Position numbers and translations under genes: made by a program | Assembly: GCF_035712445.1 (NCBI RefSeq) | Contig: NZ_DASTAT010000076.1 | Coordinates: forward strand, 1 to 64,000 | Direction: 5' to 3' | DNA from: Oligoflexus sp. | Lineage (GTDB): Bacteria; Bdellovibrionota_B; Oligoflexia; Oligoflexales; Oligoflexaceae | DNA: 64,000 bases | Shown here: piece after piece, positions 19,251 to 28,969 of the stretch | How positions within the stretch are numbered: the stretch's first letter is position 1 | Layout: the number at the start of each line of letters is the position of its first letter | Notes under the pieces: generated by a model | The model's input: the letters and a program-made list of their open reading frames with translations, nothing else | The model's database searches: none | What the model was told of the DNA's origin: nothing

Positions 19251-22200
19251 TGGAGGCTGCTCCTTCTCTCAAGCGGCTGCTGCATGGCGGACGGCTGTTC
19301 ACCAGGCGCATGATCCAGTCGATAGACCAGCTGCTCGAAGGTTGAAGTCAGAAGATCGGCCAGAGAAATCGACTTGCCTGTGGCATCACTGATTTCCTTG
19401 GCCAGGATAATGGCCAGGAGCGAATATCCACCCAAATCAAAGAATGTGCTGTCGTTCGAGAAATCACTGACCTTAAGACGATTTTTCCAAAGCTCGCGCA
19501 GAAAATCCTCGGTCGATCCGCTCTTGTTCCTGGGGCGCTCCTGCTCGGCATTCGCGGCACAGGAGGCCTTTAGAATCTTGCGATCAATTTTGCCATTATG
19601 CGTCAGCGGAATGGCATCTATGACCTTGACCATATTCGGCAGGAAATAGTCGGGAAGACTCTTCCGCATGAAATCCTTGAGCTCATGCTCGCTGAACGGC
19701 AACGCCGGACGCGCGTTCACGAAGAGCACTATCCTCTGGTCACCGGGTGAAAATTCATGAACCACGGCCGCCGAGAGTTTTACGGCTTCATGGGTATTCG
19801 CAACCGCTTCGATTTCGCCCAGCTCTATGCGATAGCCGCGGATCTTCACCTGATCATCGGCCCTGGAGATATATTCAATCGCTCCATCGTCGACGAAACG
19901 CGCCCGATCACCCGTATTGTAGATGCGTTCGCCACGCACGAAGGGGCTAGGCAGAAAGCGTTCCGACGTCAGATCCGGGCGATTCATATAGCCGAGCGCC
20001 AGGGATTGTCCGCCGATATAAAGATCACCGATTTCACCAGCCGGCAGAGGATGAAGCTTTTCATCCAGGATATGGATCGAATAGTTTTCCAAAGGGCGGC
20101 CGATAATCTTGTGATCCTCGGGGCTCGTGAGCTGGTGATAGGTCGCCCAAACGGTCGCCTCTGTGGGACCGTAAACATTATAAATGGCCTTCAGCCGGGG
20201 AATTAATTTCTCCGCGAGGTCCCGAGGAAAGGCTTCGCCGCCGCAAAGTCCGGTAAGATTCCCGGAGCCTTTCCAGCCGCTTTCCGTCAGAATTCGCCAG
20301 CCTGAGGGTGTGGCCTGGAAGAAGGTGACACCATAGTCGTCGATGGTTTGGGCCAGTTTTTTCCCATCCAGAGCGCTTTCGGAATCCATAAGGATGAGCG
20401 TCGCACCCGAGGCGAGAGTCAGAAAGATCTCAAGGACGGAGATATCAAAGCAGATGGTCGTCAAAGCCATCAGAACATCGTGGGACTGGAAATCAATCGC
20501 CTTCCGCATGCTATGCAGGAAGTTGACCGCAGAACTATGAGGGATCTGAACGCCCTTGGGTTTGCCCGTGGATCCCGAGGTATAGATCACGTAGGCCAGG
20601 CTCTGAGGAGGCAACTCAAGGTCCAGAGCCGCATCACTGCAAGCCACGATTGCCGCGGCTTCCTCATCCATCGCGATCATGCGAACACCAGCAGGCATGC
20701 TCAGGGTGTCGGCATATTCCTCTTCAGTCAGGATAAGATTCAATCCGGAATTTTCCGCCATATAGCTGAGTCGATCGTTGGGATAGGCGGGATCCATCGG
20801 CAGATAGGCGGCTCCTGATTTCAGGATGCCCAGCATGCCAACGATCAGTTCCATGGAACGATCCATCGATATTCCGACGATGTCCCCTGGCCGTACACCA
20901 TTTTTTTGCAGATAACGGGCCACGCGATTTGAGCGACGGTCAAGTTCAGCGCGTGTCATGGTTTTGTTGCGATAGCGAAGAGCGATCCTCTCGGGATGCT
21001 CCTGACAGCTCTCGGTTACGAGCTGGTGGATCGAACCTTTGATCTCAGGCGTTTCCACCGGAGCCGAAGCAGCCTGAGCCAGCTGGATGGCATCCAGGAT
21101 ATGCTGCAGGGCGGGGGCTTTCAGTATGTCCTTCAGCTCGATTTCGATGCCGTAGGTCTTTTGGATTTTTTCAATAAGACGTATGGCGAGCAGGGAATGG
21201 CCGCCCTGATAAGGGAAGCTCTTTTTCATATCCACATGCTCAAGACCCAGAATATCCTGGATGATACTTTTGAATGCAGCGACGGCTTCATCCGCTTCAG
21301 GCTCTGCAGCTATGGAGACGGGTTTCTGCAGATCCTCAAGCGTCGCCTGAGGATGTTCTGCCAACGCTTTCATCACTGTTCCAAACGTCTGCATGAAGCC
21401 CGTAATCGTTTCCGCATCGAAGAGATTCTGACTGTATTCAGCGACGATGCGAAGCTCTTCAGGATGCTCTTCGACCCAGATGTTAAGGTCCGTGGCTGGG
21501 GCAGCGCGCGATACGTCCCCCATGAATTTCATAAGTACGGAACCCATGTCATAGGTTTCTTTTTTAACCTTTTCGAACGAGAAAAAGGTTTGGAAAAGGG
21601 GATTGATGGCCGGATCCCGACGAAGTTCGAGTTTGCGCATGACCTCGTCGAGTGGGGCATCCTGATGATCAAAAGCGGCAAGGGTCATGTCCTTGATCTG
21701 ACGCAAAAAGTCGAGGAAAGCGGTCCGCTCCTGCACTCCACTGCGGAGCGCCAGGGTATTGGCAAAGAAGCCGATCATATCCTGCGTCTCGGGGTGCGTG
21801 CGACTGGCGATCGTCGTGCCGACCACGACATCACGCTGACCTGAGAGCAGCATGAGCAGGTATTTATAGCCTGCAAGGACCAGCATAAAGGGAGTGGCTC
21901 CCATTTTTGCGGCCTGTTCCCAGAGGGGACGCAAGGGCTCTTTTGGAATTGTAAGAGTCACGAAGCGGTCCACTTCCGGCTGCATCTTCGGCCGCGGACG
22001 ATCGGTAGGCAACTTCAGGACGGGAAGCGCGGACGTCCCGAGATGTTTTTGCCAGAAGGCAATCTGCTGATCCATGGCCCCGCTGGCGATCCAGTCCTGC
22101 TGCCAGGCAACGAAATCTGCATACTGAACGCGTGGTTTGGTGCGGTCAACGGCAAGGCCGAGGCAGAGATTTTTATAGACCTGGCCGACTTCGGACAAAA

Positions 22201-25200
22201 AGCGCTGAATCGAAATCAAGTCAAATACGATGTGATGGACGTGGAGCAGGAACACATGCTCCTGCTCATGGATCTTGAAGAGGTGGAAGCGGATCAGCGA
22301 GCCCTGGTCGAGACGGAAAGGAATCCGGCCGAGCTGATGAAGACGGCTATGAAGCTCGGTTGCGGCTTCTTTTCCCGGCAAATGGGAAAGGTCGATGATA
22401 TCGAGTTCGGCCGGCGACGTTTCGCTGACCTTTTGATAAATGCGGTCCTGTTCCAGATGATAGCTGGAGCGCAGAACATCATGTCGGCTGACGACACTTT
22501 TCAGACTCTCAGCCAGGATCCCTGCATCCAAAGCACCCTGGATCGAAAAATAGATCGGAATATTATAAGTCGTCGCTTCAGGATTCACCTGGGCATGCAT
22601 CCACATGCGCCTTTGGCTGAAGGAAGCCAAAGATTTGGTGGACGACGCGACCTGGATCATGGATGAGGAGTTCGAAGGTGCGGCTGTTGCTGCCTGCTTT
22701 TCCAGCCAGGCGCTGAGGCGGTTCAGAGTCTGTTCCTGCTTGATCAAAAGGCCGTTGGGAAGATCAACGCGGAACTCGCGCTTCAGGCTTGCCGATACCT
22801 GGGTGAGCGTCAGCGAGTCAAAGCCAAGCTCCAAAAAGCCAAGGTCATCATGGGAAGGAGCCATGGACATTCCAGATGCTTCGATGAAGATCGCCCGAAT
22901 TTTTTCTTTAAGATTTTCTGAGGGCAAGGTGATGAGGTTGTTTGCGATGGAAACCGGCTTGGGCTCCTCGTTGTTTTCCTCAAGCGTGGTCGTGACTGCT
23001 GGCCTGCCCTCGGCGGGGATGGTTTCAAGCCAGTGGCTCACTTTTTCAAAGGAATAGGTTGGGAGAGGAATCCGCTGCCGCGTTTCCCCTGCGAAAAACT
23101 GTTCCCAGTCGAGCGAAGCGCCTTCGCTCCAGAGCTGACCTATGGCGTGAAGGAAGCTTCGATACGGATCATCGCCGGTCAGAGTCGGTATGGCTTTGAA
23201 ACGAGCCGGATCTGACGAGGCCTTGCGAGCCAAAACCGTGGCCGTATCACGCGGACCCAGCTCCAGAAGAAGATAGGGCTGTGCGGCCCACAGCGTTCGG
23301 ATGCTATCGAAAAAGCGAACCGCCTGACGCATATGCTGAGCCCAATAGCGTGGGCTCTGCGCCTGCTCGGCCGTAATCCAGGTCGCGGTCAGAGTGGAGA
23401 CGTAAGGTATGCGAGGAGCCCGGAATGTAATGCCATTCAGAAGCTTCATAAAGTCGTCGCTGATCGCATCCACCGTCGGTGAATGAAAGGCATGCGAAGT
23501 CTTCAGCGCCCGGCAGCCGATACCCTTCATTTCGAGTTCAGCTTTCAAAGCGGACAGCTTTTCGGACGATCCTGCCAGCACGCATTGTTTGGGGCCGTTG
23601 ATGGCGGCTATATCAATCGTGGCATCCAGAAGAAGACGGGCTTCGGACTCACTCAGATTCACCGACAGCATGGACCCTGGGGCCATGGACTGCATAAGCT
23701 TGCCGCGCTGTGCCACGAGGAAGAGAGCATCTTTCAGATCAAGGACGCCGCTCAGCGTCGCGCAGGTAAACTCGCCGAGACTATGACCCACAAGGGCATT
23801 GGGTTTCAGGCCCAGCTGAAGGAAATACTGGGCCAATGCATACTGGATGGCAAAGAGAGCCGGCTGCGCATAGCAGGTTTGGGCCAGCTGCTGTTCAGCC
23901 GTTTCTTCCGAGCCTCGCTGCGGATAGACCAGATTCCGAATATCAAGCCCAAGAATAGGCAGCAGTATATCCGCGCAGCTATCAAAAGCCTTGCGGAAGA
24001 CGGCCTCATTTTCATAGAGGGCCTTGCCCATATTCAAAGACTGCGTCCCTTGACCAGGAAACATGAAGGCCAAGGGTCGACCCTTCTGCGGGGCGACGGC
24101 TGCAGACAGTTCATTGCGATTCAGCTTTTCCCGCGCTTCCTCGACCGTCGAAGCCACCACGAAGCGTCTTTGAGCAAAGGATTTGCGTCCGGCCGCCAAA
24201 GTATATTCGATAGCCGACAGACTTTCCTGCGGATGAGCGCGCAGATGCGCGGCCAAGGTCTGGGTGTTCCGTTCCAAAGCCCCTTGGGTTTCACCCGAGA
24301 GAAGAAGGATATGAGCGGGCTTGCTGCTGTTCTGAACTTTGGCCGCCGGCGCTTCCTCGATGATGACGTGAGCGTTGGTGCCGCCGAAGCCGAAGGCGCT
24401 TATGCCCGCCCGCAGGGGTTGCGTTCCAGATTTGAGACGCACGGCGCTTGTAGGAATATAAAAGGGCGACTGATCAAGGTCGATCGAGGGATTGGGGCTT
24501 TTGAAATTGATATTGGGCGGCAGAGTTTTGTGCTTAAGAGCCAGTAGAGCTTTGATCAGGCCCGTAACACCCGCCGCTGCATCCGTATGCCCGATATTGC
24601 CTTTGAAGGCACCCAAGGCGCAAAAACCCTTCTTTTGCGTGAAGGGGGCAAAGGCGGCTTTAAGACCTTCAAATTCCACCGGGTCACCCAGAAGGGTGCC
24701 TGTCGCGTGGGCTTCAATAAAGGAGAGTGTTTCCGCCGAGACATTGGCATCCTTGAGGGCCTTGGTGATGACCTTGGTCTGACCATCCGCGCTGGGGGCA
24801 AAGAAACTCATTTTCTCCAGGCCATCATTATTGATGGCACTGCCGATGATAACGCCATAGATATGATCGCGATCACGCATGGCATCATCGAGTCTTTTCA
24901 GAACCACGATGCCCGCACCATCACTGAACATCACGCCTGTGGCATCGGAGCTGAAGGGACGAATATGTCCATCGCTCGCAAACGGCAGACCCGGCCCATG
25001 CATGAAGCCCGCCTTTTGCGGAACATAGATGGACGATGCGCCGGCCAGAGCGATGTCGCAGGTTTGGTTGCGAAGTCCAAGGACGGCTTGATCAACGGCG
25101 ACCAGAGAGGTCGAGCAGGCCGTGTTCAGACTTATGCTGGGGCCACGCAGATTTAATTTATAGGAAACACGGGTCGCCACATAATCTTTCATGTTGCCGA

Positions 25201-25777
25201 CATTGGCGGCCAGACTGCCCACCTTTTGGATCAGATCTTTTTTATCCAGAACGTTATGGATGTGGTAATAATTGTCGCCGATTCCACCATAGACCCCGAT
25301 TTCGCCCGGAAAGCGGTCGGGGTCGTAACCGGCATCCTGCAGAGCCTCATAGGCTACTTCCAGGAATACACGCTGCTGCGGGTCGATGAGCTTGGCTTCG
25401 CGCGGATTGATGCGAAAGAACTCAGCATCAAATTTATCGGCATCCTCCAGCACACCCCGGGAACGGCCATAATTCGGATGAGTCCGTTCCTCGACGGGAA
25501 CAGCGGGATCAATTTCATGTGGTGCAAAGGTTGTGATGGATTCGACGCCAGCATTCAGATTCTGCCAGAATTCGGCTACGTTGCGTGCGCCTGGAAAACG
25601 TCCTGCCATGCCGATGACGGCGATTTTGGTTCTGCCGATGGAGGGGTCAGGCGTGGCCGGCGAAGGCTCTTCGCGACGCTCTTTTTTCAAAAGCTCGATT
25701 TGTTCCCGCATGATTTCCATCTGCTGGGAAAACAGTTCTGCGAGTTTGATTTCTGAATGGCTTTTGACATCTGACAT
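19247..25777 (-). CDS. Hybrid PKS-NRPS megasynthase, KS-AT-ACP-C-PCP-A-PCP
   Basis: 2176 residues from the ATG at 25777, with GGGGAAG upstream. Order: coiled coil (10-35); KS 51-475 with Cys221 (NTACSTS), His356 and His397; AT about 570-870 with Ser666 (GHSLGE) and an HAFH specificity motif typical of malonyl-CoA; ACP Ser988 (LGFDSL); condensation domain about 1050-1480 with HHIVFD at 1181-1186; PCP Ser1528 (GGHSLL); adenylation domain about 1585-2070 (YTSGSTGKPKG, NGKIDRK); PCP Ser2119 (LGGYSLL). There is no KR, DH, ER, thioesterase or reductase domain. A PCP between C and A is unusual. The product is presumably an acyl chain extended by malonate and joined to one amino acid. Two hydrolase-fold genes follow in the operon. 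Confidence 0.95.
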   Translation of the reverse strand: MSDVKSHSEIKLAELFSQQMEIMREQIELLKKERREEPSPATPDPSIGRTKIAVIGMAGRFPGARNVAEFWQNLNAGVESITTFAPHEIDPAVPVEERTHPNYGRSRGVLEDADKFDAEFFRINPREAKLIDPQQRVFLEVAYEALQDAGYDPDRFPGEIGVYGGIGDNYYHIHNVLDKKDLIQKVGSLAANVGNMKDYVATRVSYKLNLRGPSISLNTACSTSLVAVDQAVLGLRNQTCDIALAGASSIYVPQKAGFMHGPGLPFASDGHIRPFSSDATGVMFSDGAGIVVLKRLDDAMRDRDHIYGVIIGSAINNDGLEKMSFFAPSADGQTKVITKALKDANVSAETLSFIEAHATGTLLGDPVEFEGLKAAFAPFTQKKGFCALGAFKGNIGHTDAAAGVTGLIKALLALKHKTLPPNINFKSPNPSIDLDQSPFYIPTSAVRLKSGTQPLRAGISAFGFGGTNAHVIIEEAPAAKVQNSSKPAHILLLSGETQGALERNTQTLAAHLRAHPQESLSAIEYTLAAGRKSFAQRRFVVASTVEEAREKLNRNELSAAVAPQKGRPLAFMFPGQGTQSLNMGKALYENEAVFRKAFDSCADILLPILGLDIRNLVYPQRGSEETAEQQLAQTCYAQPALFAIQYALAQYFLQLGLKPNALVGHSLGEFTCATLSGVLDLKDALFLVAQRGKLMQSMAPGSMLSVNLSESEARLLLDATIDIAAINGPKQCVLAGSSEKLSALKAELEMKGIGCRALKTSHAFHSPTVDAISDDFMKLLNGITFRAPRIPYVSTLTATWITAEQAQSPRYWAQHMRQAVRFFDSIRTLWAAQPYLLLELGPRDTATVLARKASSDPARFKAIPTLTGDDPYRSFLHAIGQLWSEGASLDWEQFFAGETRQRIPLPTYSFEKVSHWLETIPAEGRPAVTTTLEENNEEPKPVSIANNLITLPSENLKEKIRAIFIEASGMSMAPSHDDLGFLELGFDSLTLTQVSASLKREFRVDLPNGLLIKQEQTLNRLSAWLEKQAATAAPSNSSSMIQVASSTKSLASFSQRRMWMHAQVNPEATTYNIPIYFSIQGALDAGILAESLKSVVSRHDVLRSSYHLEQDRIYQKVSETSPAELDIIDLSHLPGKEAATELHSRLHQLGRIPFRLDQGSLIRFHLFKIHEQEHVFLLHVHHIVFDLISIQRFLSEVGQVYKNLCLGLAVDRTKPRVQYADFVAWQQDWIASGAMDQQIAFWQKHLGTSALPVLKLPTDRPRPKMQPEVDRFVTLTIPKEPLRPLWEQAAKMGATPFMLVLAGYKYLLMLLSGQRDVVVGTTIASRTHPETQDMIGFFANTLALRSGVQERTAFLDFLRQIKDMTLAAFDHQDAPLDEVMRKLELRRDPAINPLFQTFFSFEKVKKETYDMGSVLMKFMGDVSRAAPATDLNIWVEEHPEELRIVAEYSQNLFDAETITGFMQTFGTVMKALAEHPQATLEDLQKPVSIAAEPEADEAVAAFKSIIQDILGLEHVDMKKSFPYQGGHSLLAIRLIEKIQKTYGIEIELKDILKAPALQHILDAIQLAQAASAPVETPEIKGSIHQLVTESCQEHPERIALRYRNKTMTRAELDRRSNRVARYLQKNGVRPGDIVGISMDRSMELIVGMLGILKSGAAYLPMDPAYPNDRLSYMAENSGLNLILTEEEYADTLSMPAGVRMIAMDEEAAAIVACSDAALDLELPPQSLAYVIYTSGSTGKPKGVQIPHSSAVNFLHSMRKAIDFQSHDVLMALTTICFDISVLEIFLTLASGATLILMDSESALDGKKLAQTIDDYGVTFFQATPSGWRILTESGWKGSGNLTGLCGGEAFPRDLAEKLIPRLKAIYNVYGPTEATVWATYHQLTSPEDHKIIGRPLENYSIHILDEKLHPLPAGEIGDLYIGGQSLALGYMNRPDLTSERFLPSPFVRGERIYNTGDRARFVDDGAIEYISRADDQVKIRGYRIELGEIEAVANTHEAVKLSAAVVHEFSPGDQRIVLFVNARPALPFSEHELKDFMRKSLPDYFLPNMVKVIDAIPLTHNGKIDRKILKASCAANAEQERPRNKSGSTEDFLRELWKNRLKVSDFSNDSTFFDLGGYSLLAIILAKEISDATGKSISLADLLTSTFEQLVYRLDHAPGEQPSAMQQPLERRSSLQ

Positions 25778-25935
25778 CGTGCTTCCCCAAATAAGCAAGA
25801 CCCGTTCATCGCATGGGCTGAATAGCTGCATAGAGAGCGTGCCAATATTTATAAGCACGCGTCTCTTTTAGCAAGGAGTCTTATGGGGGGAATGGGCTCA
25901 GATTTCGATATTCAGAATTCTTTACCATCAAAGGA

Positions 25936-27237
25936 TTAGAGGCGATGCTTCACGGCATACGCATTGAAACCCCAGTTCATAGTGAAATCAAAACGGCTCG
26001 CGTTCTTATAGTTCTCCTGAACCATCTGTTTGATCTGAGGCGAAAGTTCCTTGCCGTAATCACTATGGAAAATGGGAACGAGATACCAGAAAGGAATCTC
26101 GAAGTTCGGCGGCGTGCTCTGGACTTTGGGGAATTCGGCTGGAGCCGCAGCGTTGGTGTTGGTCACGGCTGAATATTGAATCGCCGTTACGAGCTTTTGC
26201 GCGGCCGCAGGACCAAGGCGCGGCAGACCCCGCTGCTTGCCCAGCTCCAGAGCCTGAAGGGCGGCAGCCAGGAAGAACTGGGGATGGTATTTGTCGCGAG
26301 GGCTATCCTCGGGCACGATTCCGCGCGCGTCGATCGCATTCAGGATCAAAGTCTCAAGAGCATTCCTATGGGCCCGCAGGGTTTCCTGATCACCCTTGAG
26401 AACGGCAATACGCATCAAGACTTCAAGCTGCGAGGCTTTCCGGTTGGAAAGACCAGCCGGATAAACGCCTAACTCAAAGTATTGACTGGCGAGACGCGAG
26501 GCCCAGGCCGAAAACAGGTTGCGATCCTGACTCGTCCAGTTCGCCTGGTTGCCAAGGGCGGCACTCGTGTCGGTCAGGATTTGAGCGGCTCTGACCATGT
26601 TGCCCACGAACCAGATCAGTTCCAGGGACAGATTCCCATAGTTGGCTTCGTCGAGGCGATTGCCGAAATTTTCGCCGAAATTGACGAAGCGAAGCAGGCG
26701 ATTGCGTAGATCACGAGCAGCGTTCAGCTGCTGCGATCCTGTGAGTTCCCTAAGAAGGAAGGCCTGGGCGATCGCGTCCTGGCCCCACTTCATCAGTGTC
26801 GTATGAGCCCGGAGCGCCCGCTCCTTGTCGGTATCCGGTTTGGGAAAGCCGCTGCTTACGAGCGCGGAAATTTCCGAAGGATTGGGAATGGGTCCGACCG
26901 CATAGGATTTCAGAGCCGTGCGTTCCATTTGAAAATAAGCATCGGATCCCGTGGCTGCGGCCGTGGCCGTGGCCCGTGCGGCCACCTTACAGGAACGCTG
27001 ATTTTCCCAGCCCCATCCATCGCCATCGGGATCTGAGGCCGCCGATCGGCAAGGCGTCGGAACCCGGCAGCTTTTTTCATTTTCCCAGCCCCATCCATCG
27101 CCATCGGGATCAATGGCTTTGTCTGTACAGAATGGATAGGAATTTGCGCTATCAAGATCTGATGCCTGGTTGCGTTTGCAAGCGAATAAGGAAAGCATGA
27201 TGCAGGGTGCGAGAAGTCCACGTGACCATTTCATCAT
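25936..27237 (-). CDS. Lipoprotein with two CBM10-like modules and alginate-lyase-like domain
   Basis: 433 residues from the ATG at 27237, with TGAGGG upstream. Signal peptide and lipobox LSLFAC put the lipidated Cys at residue 20. Two near-identical Cys-flanked modules at about 34-57 and 63-83 share DPDGDGWGWEN followed by SC, which resembles CBM10 carbohydrate-binding modules. An Ala/Thr linker follows, then a mainly helical domain (about 105-430) with NYGNLSLELIWFVGNM, NRKASQLEVLMRIAV and GIVPEDSPRDKYHPQFFLAAALQAL. These resemble the (alpha/alpha) toroid of PF05426 alginate lyases. It probably binds and cleaves, or only binds, a polysaccharide at the cell surface. Lyase activity is unproven and catalytic residues could not be assigned. 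Confidence 0.7.
   Translation of the reverse strand: MMKWSRGLLAPCIMLSLFACKRNQASDLDSANSYPFCTDKAIDPDGDGWGWENEKSCRVPTPCRSAASDPDGDGWGWENQRSCKVAARATATAAATGSDAYFQMERTALKSYAVGPIPNPSEISALVSSGFPKPDTDKERALRAHTTLMKWGQDAIAQAFLLRELTGSQQLNAARDLRNRLLRFVNFGENFGNRLDEANYGNLSLELIWFVGNMVRAAQILTDTSAALGNQANWTSQDRNLFSAWASRLASQYFELGVYPAGLSNRKASQLEVLMRIAVLKGDQETLRAHRNALETLILNAIDARGIVPEDSPRDKYHPQFFLAAALQALELGKQRGLPRLGPAAAQKLVTAIQYSAVTNTNAAAPAEFPKVQSTPPNFEIPFWYLVPIFHSDYGKELSPQIKQMVQENYKNASRFDFTMNWGFNAYAVKHRL
27001..27111. repeat. Two exact 33-bp direct repeats inside the CBM10-like modules
   Basis: The 33 bases at 27001-27033 recur without change at 27079-27111, a 78-bp period that equals one protein module. Perfect DNA identity in a coding region suggests a recent duplication of the module or gene conversion between copies. 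Confidence 0.85.
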
Positions 27238-27621
27238 TTCTGTGCCCTCAGTGCCGTTCAGTGGGGAGCATGCGCTCTGCTGTGGCGCGCGTTGCAAAGC
27301 CTGGGCCCGGGATAAGAATTCGGAAAGAATGGGCATGGCGTTTGGAATTTCAGGGACTTCGCCTAGGCCACACCATGCCCGCAAAGCGCGAAGGTTCTGG
27401 ACGCTGTCTCAATACCTTTCAGTTTCCCATCCATTCCTTGCTTTCAATCAGTAAGATTTGGAAACGCTTGAGACTTTCCCTTTTCAAGGATTTCCGAGCT
27501 TTGCCGCCCCTGAATCCTCCCATTTGGACTAAGCCCACGCCCGGCATGGATTTCGCAAAATCGAGGTTCAAGCGATAGACCTGCGAAGAAACCATGCCCT
27601 GATAAGTGGAGGTAGGCTTTG

Positions 27622-28386
27622 ATGAAGCGTATCATGACATTCGGTCTGGTCCTGGCATCCGTGATGATCAACTGTGGGCGCGCGCGCGAGCCCGAATCGT
27701 CTTTGATGATCAGCAAAGGCACACTGGTGACGGCATCGGAACCTGCTTCGAAAAGCACAGTCATGATTCAAAGCGCCTTTGGCAAATGTACGGGCGTGAT
27801 CATTGATCCTCAGTTTGTTTTAACAGCCGCACACTGCAAAGCCGGTGTGGGTCTCTCGACGATTTATCTTTATCAAGGGTCCGTAAGGGTGAGTCCTGGT
27901 ATTGGGGTCACAGGCGTGGCCTTGCCCAACGGTGTGAGTGCGGCCAAGGATGATTATATGGATGATGCGAATGTCTTTGCCGATCTGGCCCTTTTGAAGC
28001 TTGAAAAGCCGATTCCTGCGTCCTATCAGGCTGTCGGTATTTTCGGGGAAACGGTCGCTGCCGGTTTCCCAGCTTTGGCTGTGGGAGCTGGGCGGCATAA
28101 CAATGATGCGGCTCAGGCCCAGGCCCTTCAGGAAAGAACAGTTTCGATAGCCAGTCATAAGCCGCAGGATGGTTATGTGCTCGTACAAGGCGAGGTGACC
28201 AACCCAGGTGATTCGGGTGGTCCTCTTTACGTAAGCAATGCTGAAAGCGGACGTTTGCAGCTCATGGGCATCGTTCATGGACGCGAAGGTCATCCCGTGT
28301 ACTGGTCGGTCACGCGATATACAAACGTGTCCACTCACGCGGGCTGGATTGCAGAGGCCATGCAGAATCTGAAGAGCGCGCCCTAA
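27622..28386 (+). CDS. Trypsin-like serine protease (S1 family), exported
   Basis: 254 residues from the ATG at 27622, with GGAGG about 10 bases upstream. A hydrophobic N-terminus ends at Cys18 (VMINC), not a canonical lipobox because of Asn at -1, so it is either lipidated or simply secreted. The catalytic triad is His71 (LTAAHC), Asp121 (ADLALLKL) and Ser198 (GDSGGPLY). The residue six before the catalytic Ser is Val192 (EVTNPGDSGG), so the specificity pocket is not a plain Asp trypsin type. No PDZ or other domain follows. It is convergent with fxsA, with a 5-base gap between stops. Confidence 0.9.
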   Translation: MKRIMTFGLVLASVMINCGRAREPESSLMISKGTLVTASEPASKSTVMIQSAFGKCTGVIIDPQFVLTAAHCKAGVGLSTIYLYQGSVRVSPGIGVTGVALPNGVSAAKDDYMDDANVFADLALLKLEKPIPASYQAVGIFGETVAAGFPALAVGAGRHNNDAAQAQALQERTVSIASHKPQDGYVLVQGEVTNPGDSGGPLYVSNAESGRLQLMGIVHGREGHPVYWSVTRYTNVSTHAGWIAEAMQNLKSAP

Positions 28387-28391
28387 GATTT

Positions 28392-28886
28392 TTACTTTTG
28401 AATCGGCTCGACGTCGATGATCTCGCCACGATTCGCATCCTGAATCAAGCTGCCAGGCTGGCTGTAAAATCCAGCCTGCTGCACCACGAAGGTTCCGCTT
28501 TGCACCTGCCGACCCAGCCACGTTTTAAGGGCTTTGACGACCAGCGAACGGGTCCAGGGAATCAAAAGGAAAATACCGACGACATCGGTGATATAGCCCG
28601 GAATAATCAAAAGAGTGGCGCCGCCGAGCATCAGAAGGCCTTGCAAAGCTGTCTGACTCGGCGGAATTCCCTGACGCAGCTGCTCCTGAGCCTGGGTTAG
28701 CAGGCGAAAGCCCTGGTTTTTGGCCAGGGAAACGCCTGCAATGGCGGCAAGAAAGATCATGCCCAGCGTGAAAAACCAAGCGTTTTGGCTTCCCCAATAT
28801 TGGCTCACGGATTGGTGAACCTTGATTAGAACGAAGAGTTCAAGAAAAGGCATAATCATAAAGAGCAGAAGAAGGCGGCCTAACAT
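28392..28886 (-). CDS. fxsA: FxsA family membrane protein
   Basis: 164 residues from the ATG at 28886, preceded by AAGGAG. FxsA-type layout: a membrane segment with FLELFVLIKVHQSVS, a second one with MIFLAAIAGVSLAKNQG, then GIPPSQTALQGLLMLGGATLLIIPGYITDVVGIFLLIP, which is the family signature helical hairpin. A polar C-terminal tail follows. E. coli FxsA, when overproduced, relieves F-plasmid exclusion of phage T7; its normal role is unknown. It stands in a convergent pair with the protease. Confidence 0.93.
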   Translation of the reverse strand: MLGRLLLLFMIMPFLELFVLIKVHQSVSQYWGSQNAWFFTLGMIFLAAIAGVSLAKNQGFRLLTQAQEQLRQGIPPSQTALQGLLMLGGATLLIIPGYITDVVGIFLLIPWTRSLVVKALKTWLGRQVQSGTFVVQQAGFYSQPGSLIQDANRGEIIDVEPIQK

Positions 28887-28969
28887 GGATAGCTCCTTGC
28901 GTGGTCCCAAAGGGGCCGTGAGACCCCAGGGACCCTATCCTATCACCGTGTGGCGGCCAAGGCTCGTGC

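Noticed and set aside
25827..25845. TGGCACG-like -24 element upstream of the PKS-NRPS gene on the minus strand
   Set aside because: The downstream GC lies 12 bases from GG rather than 10, so it does not fit the sigma-54 spacing.
27001..27111. Two repeats considered as a CRISPR array
   Set aside because: Only two copies, inside a coding region, and the period matches a protein module.
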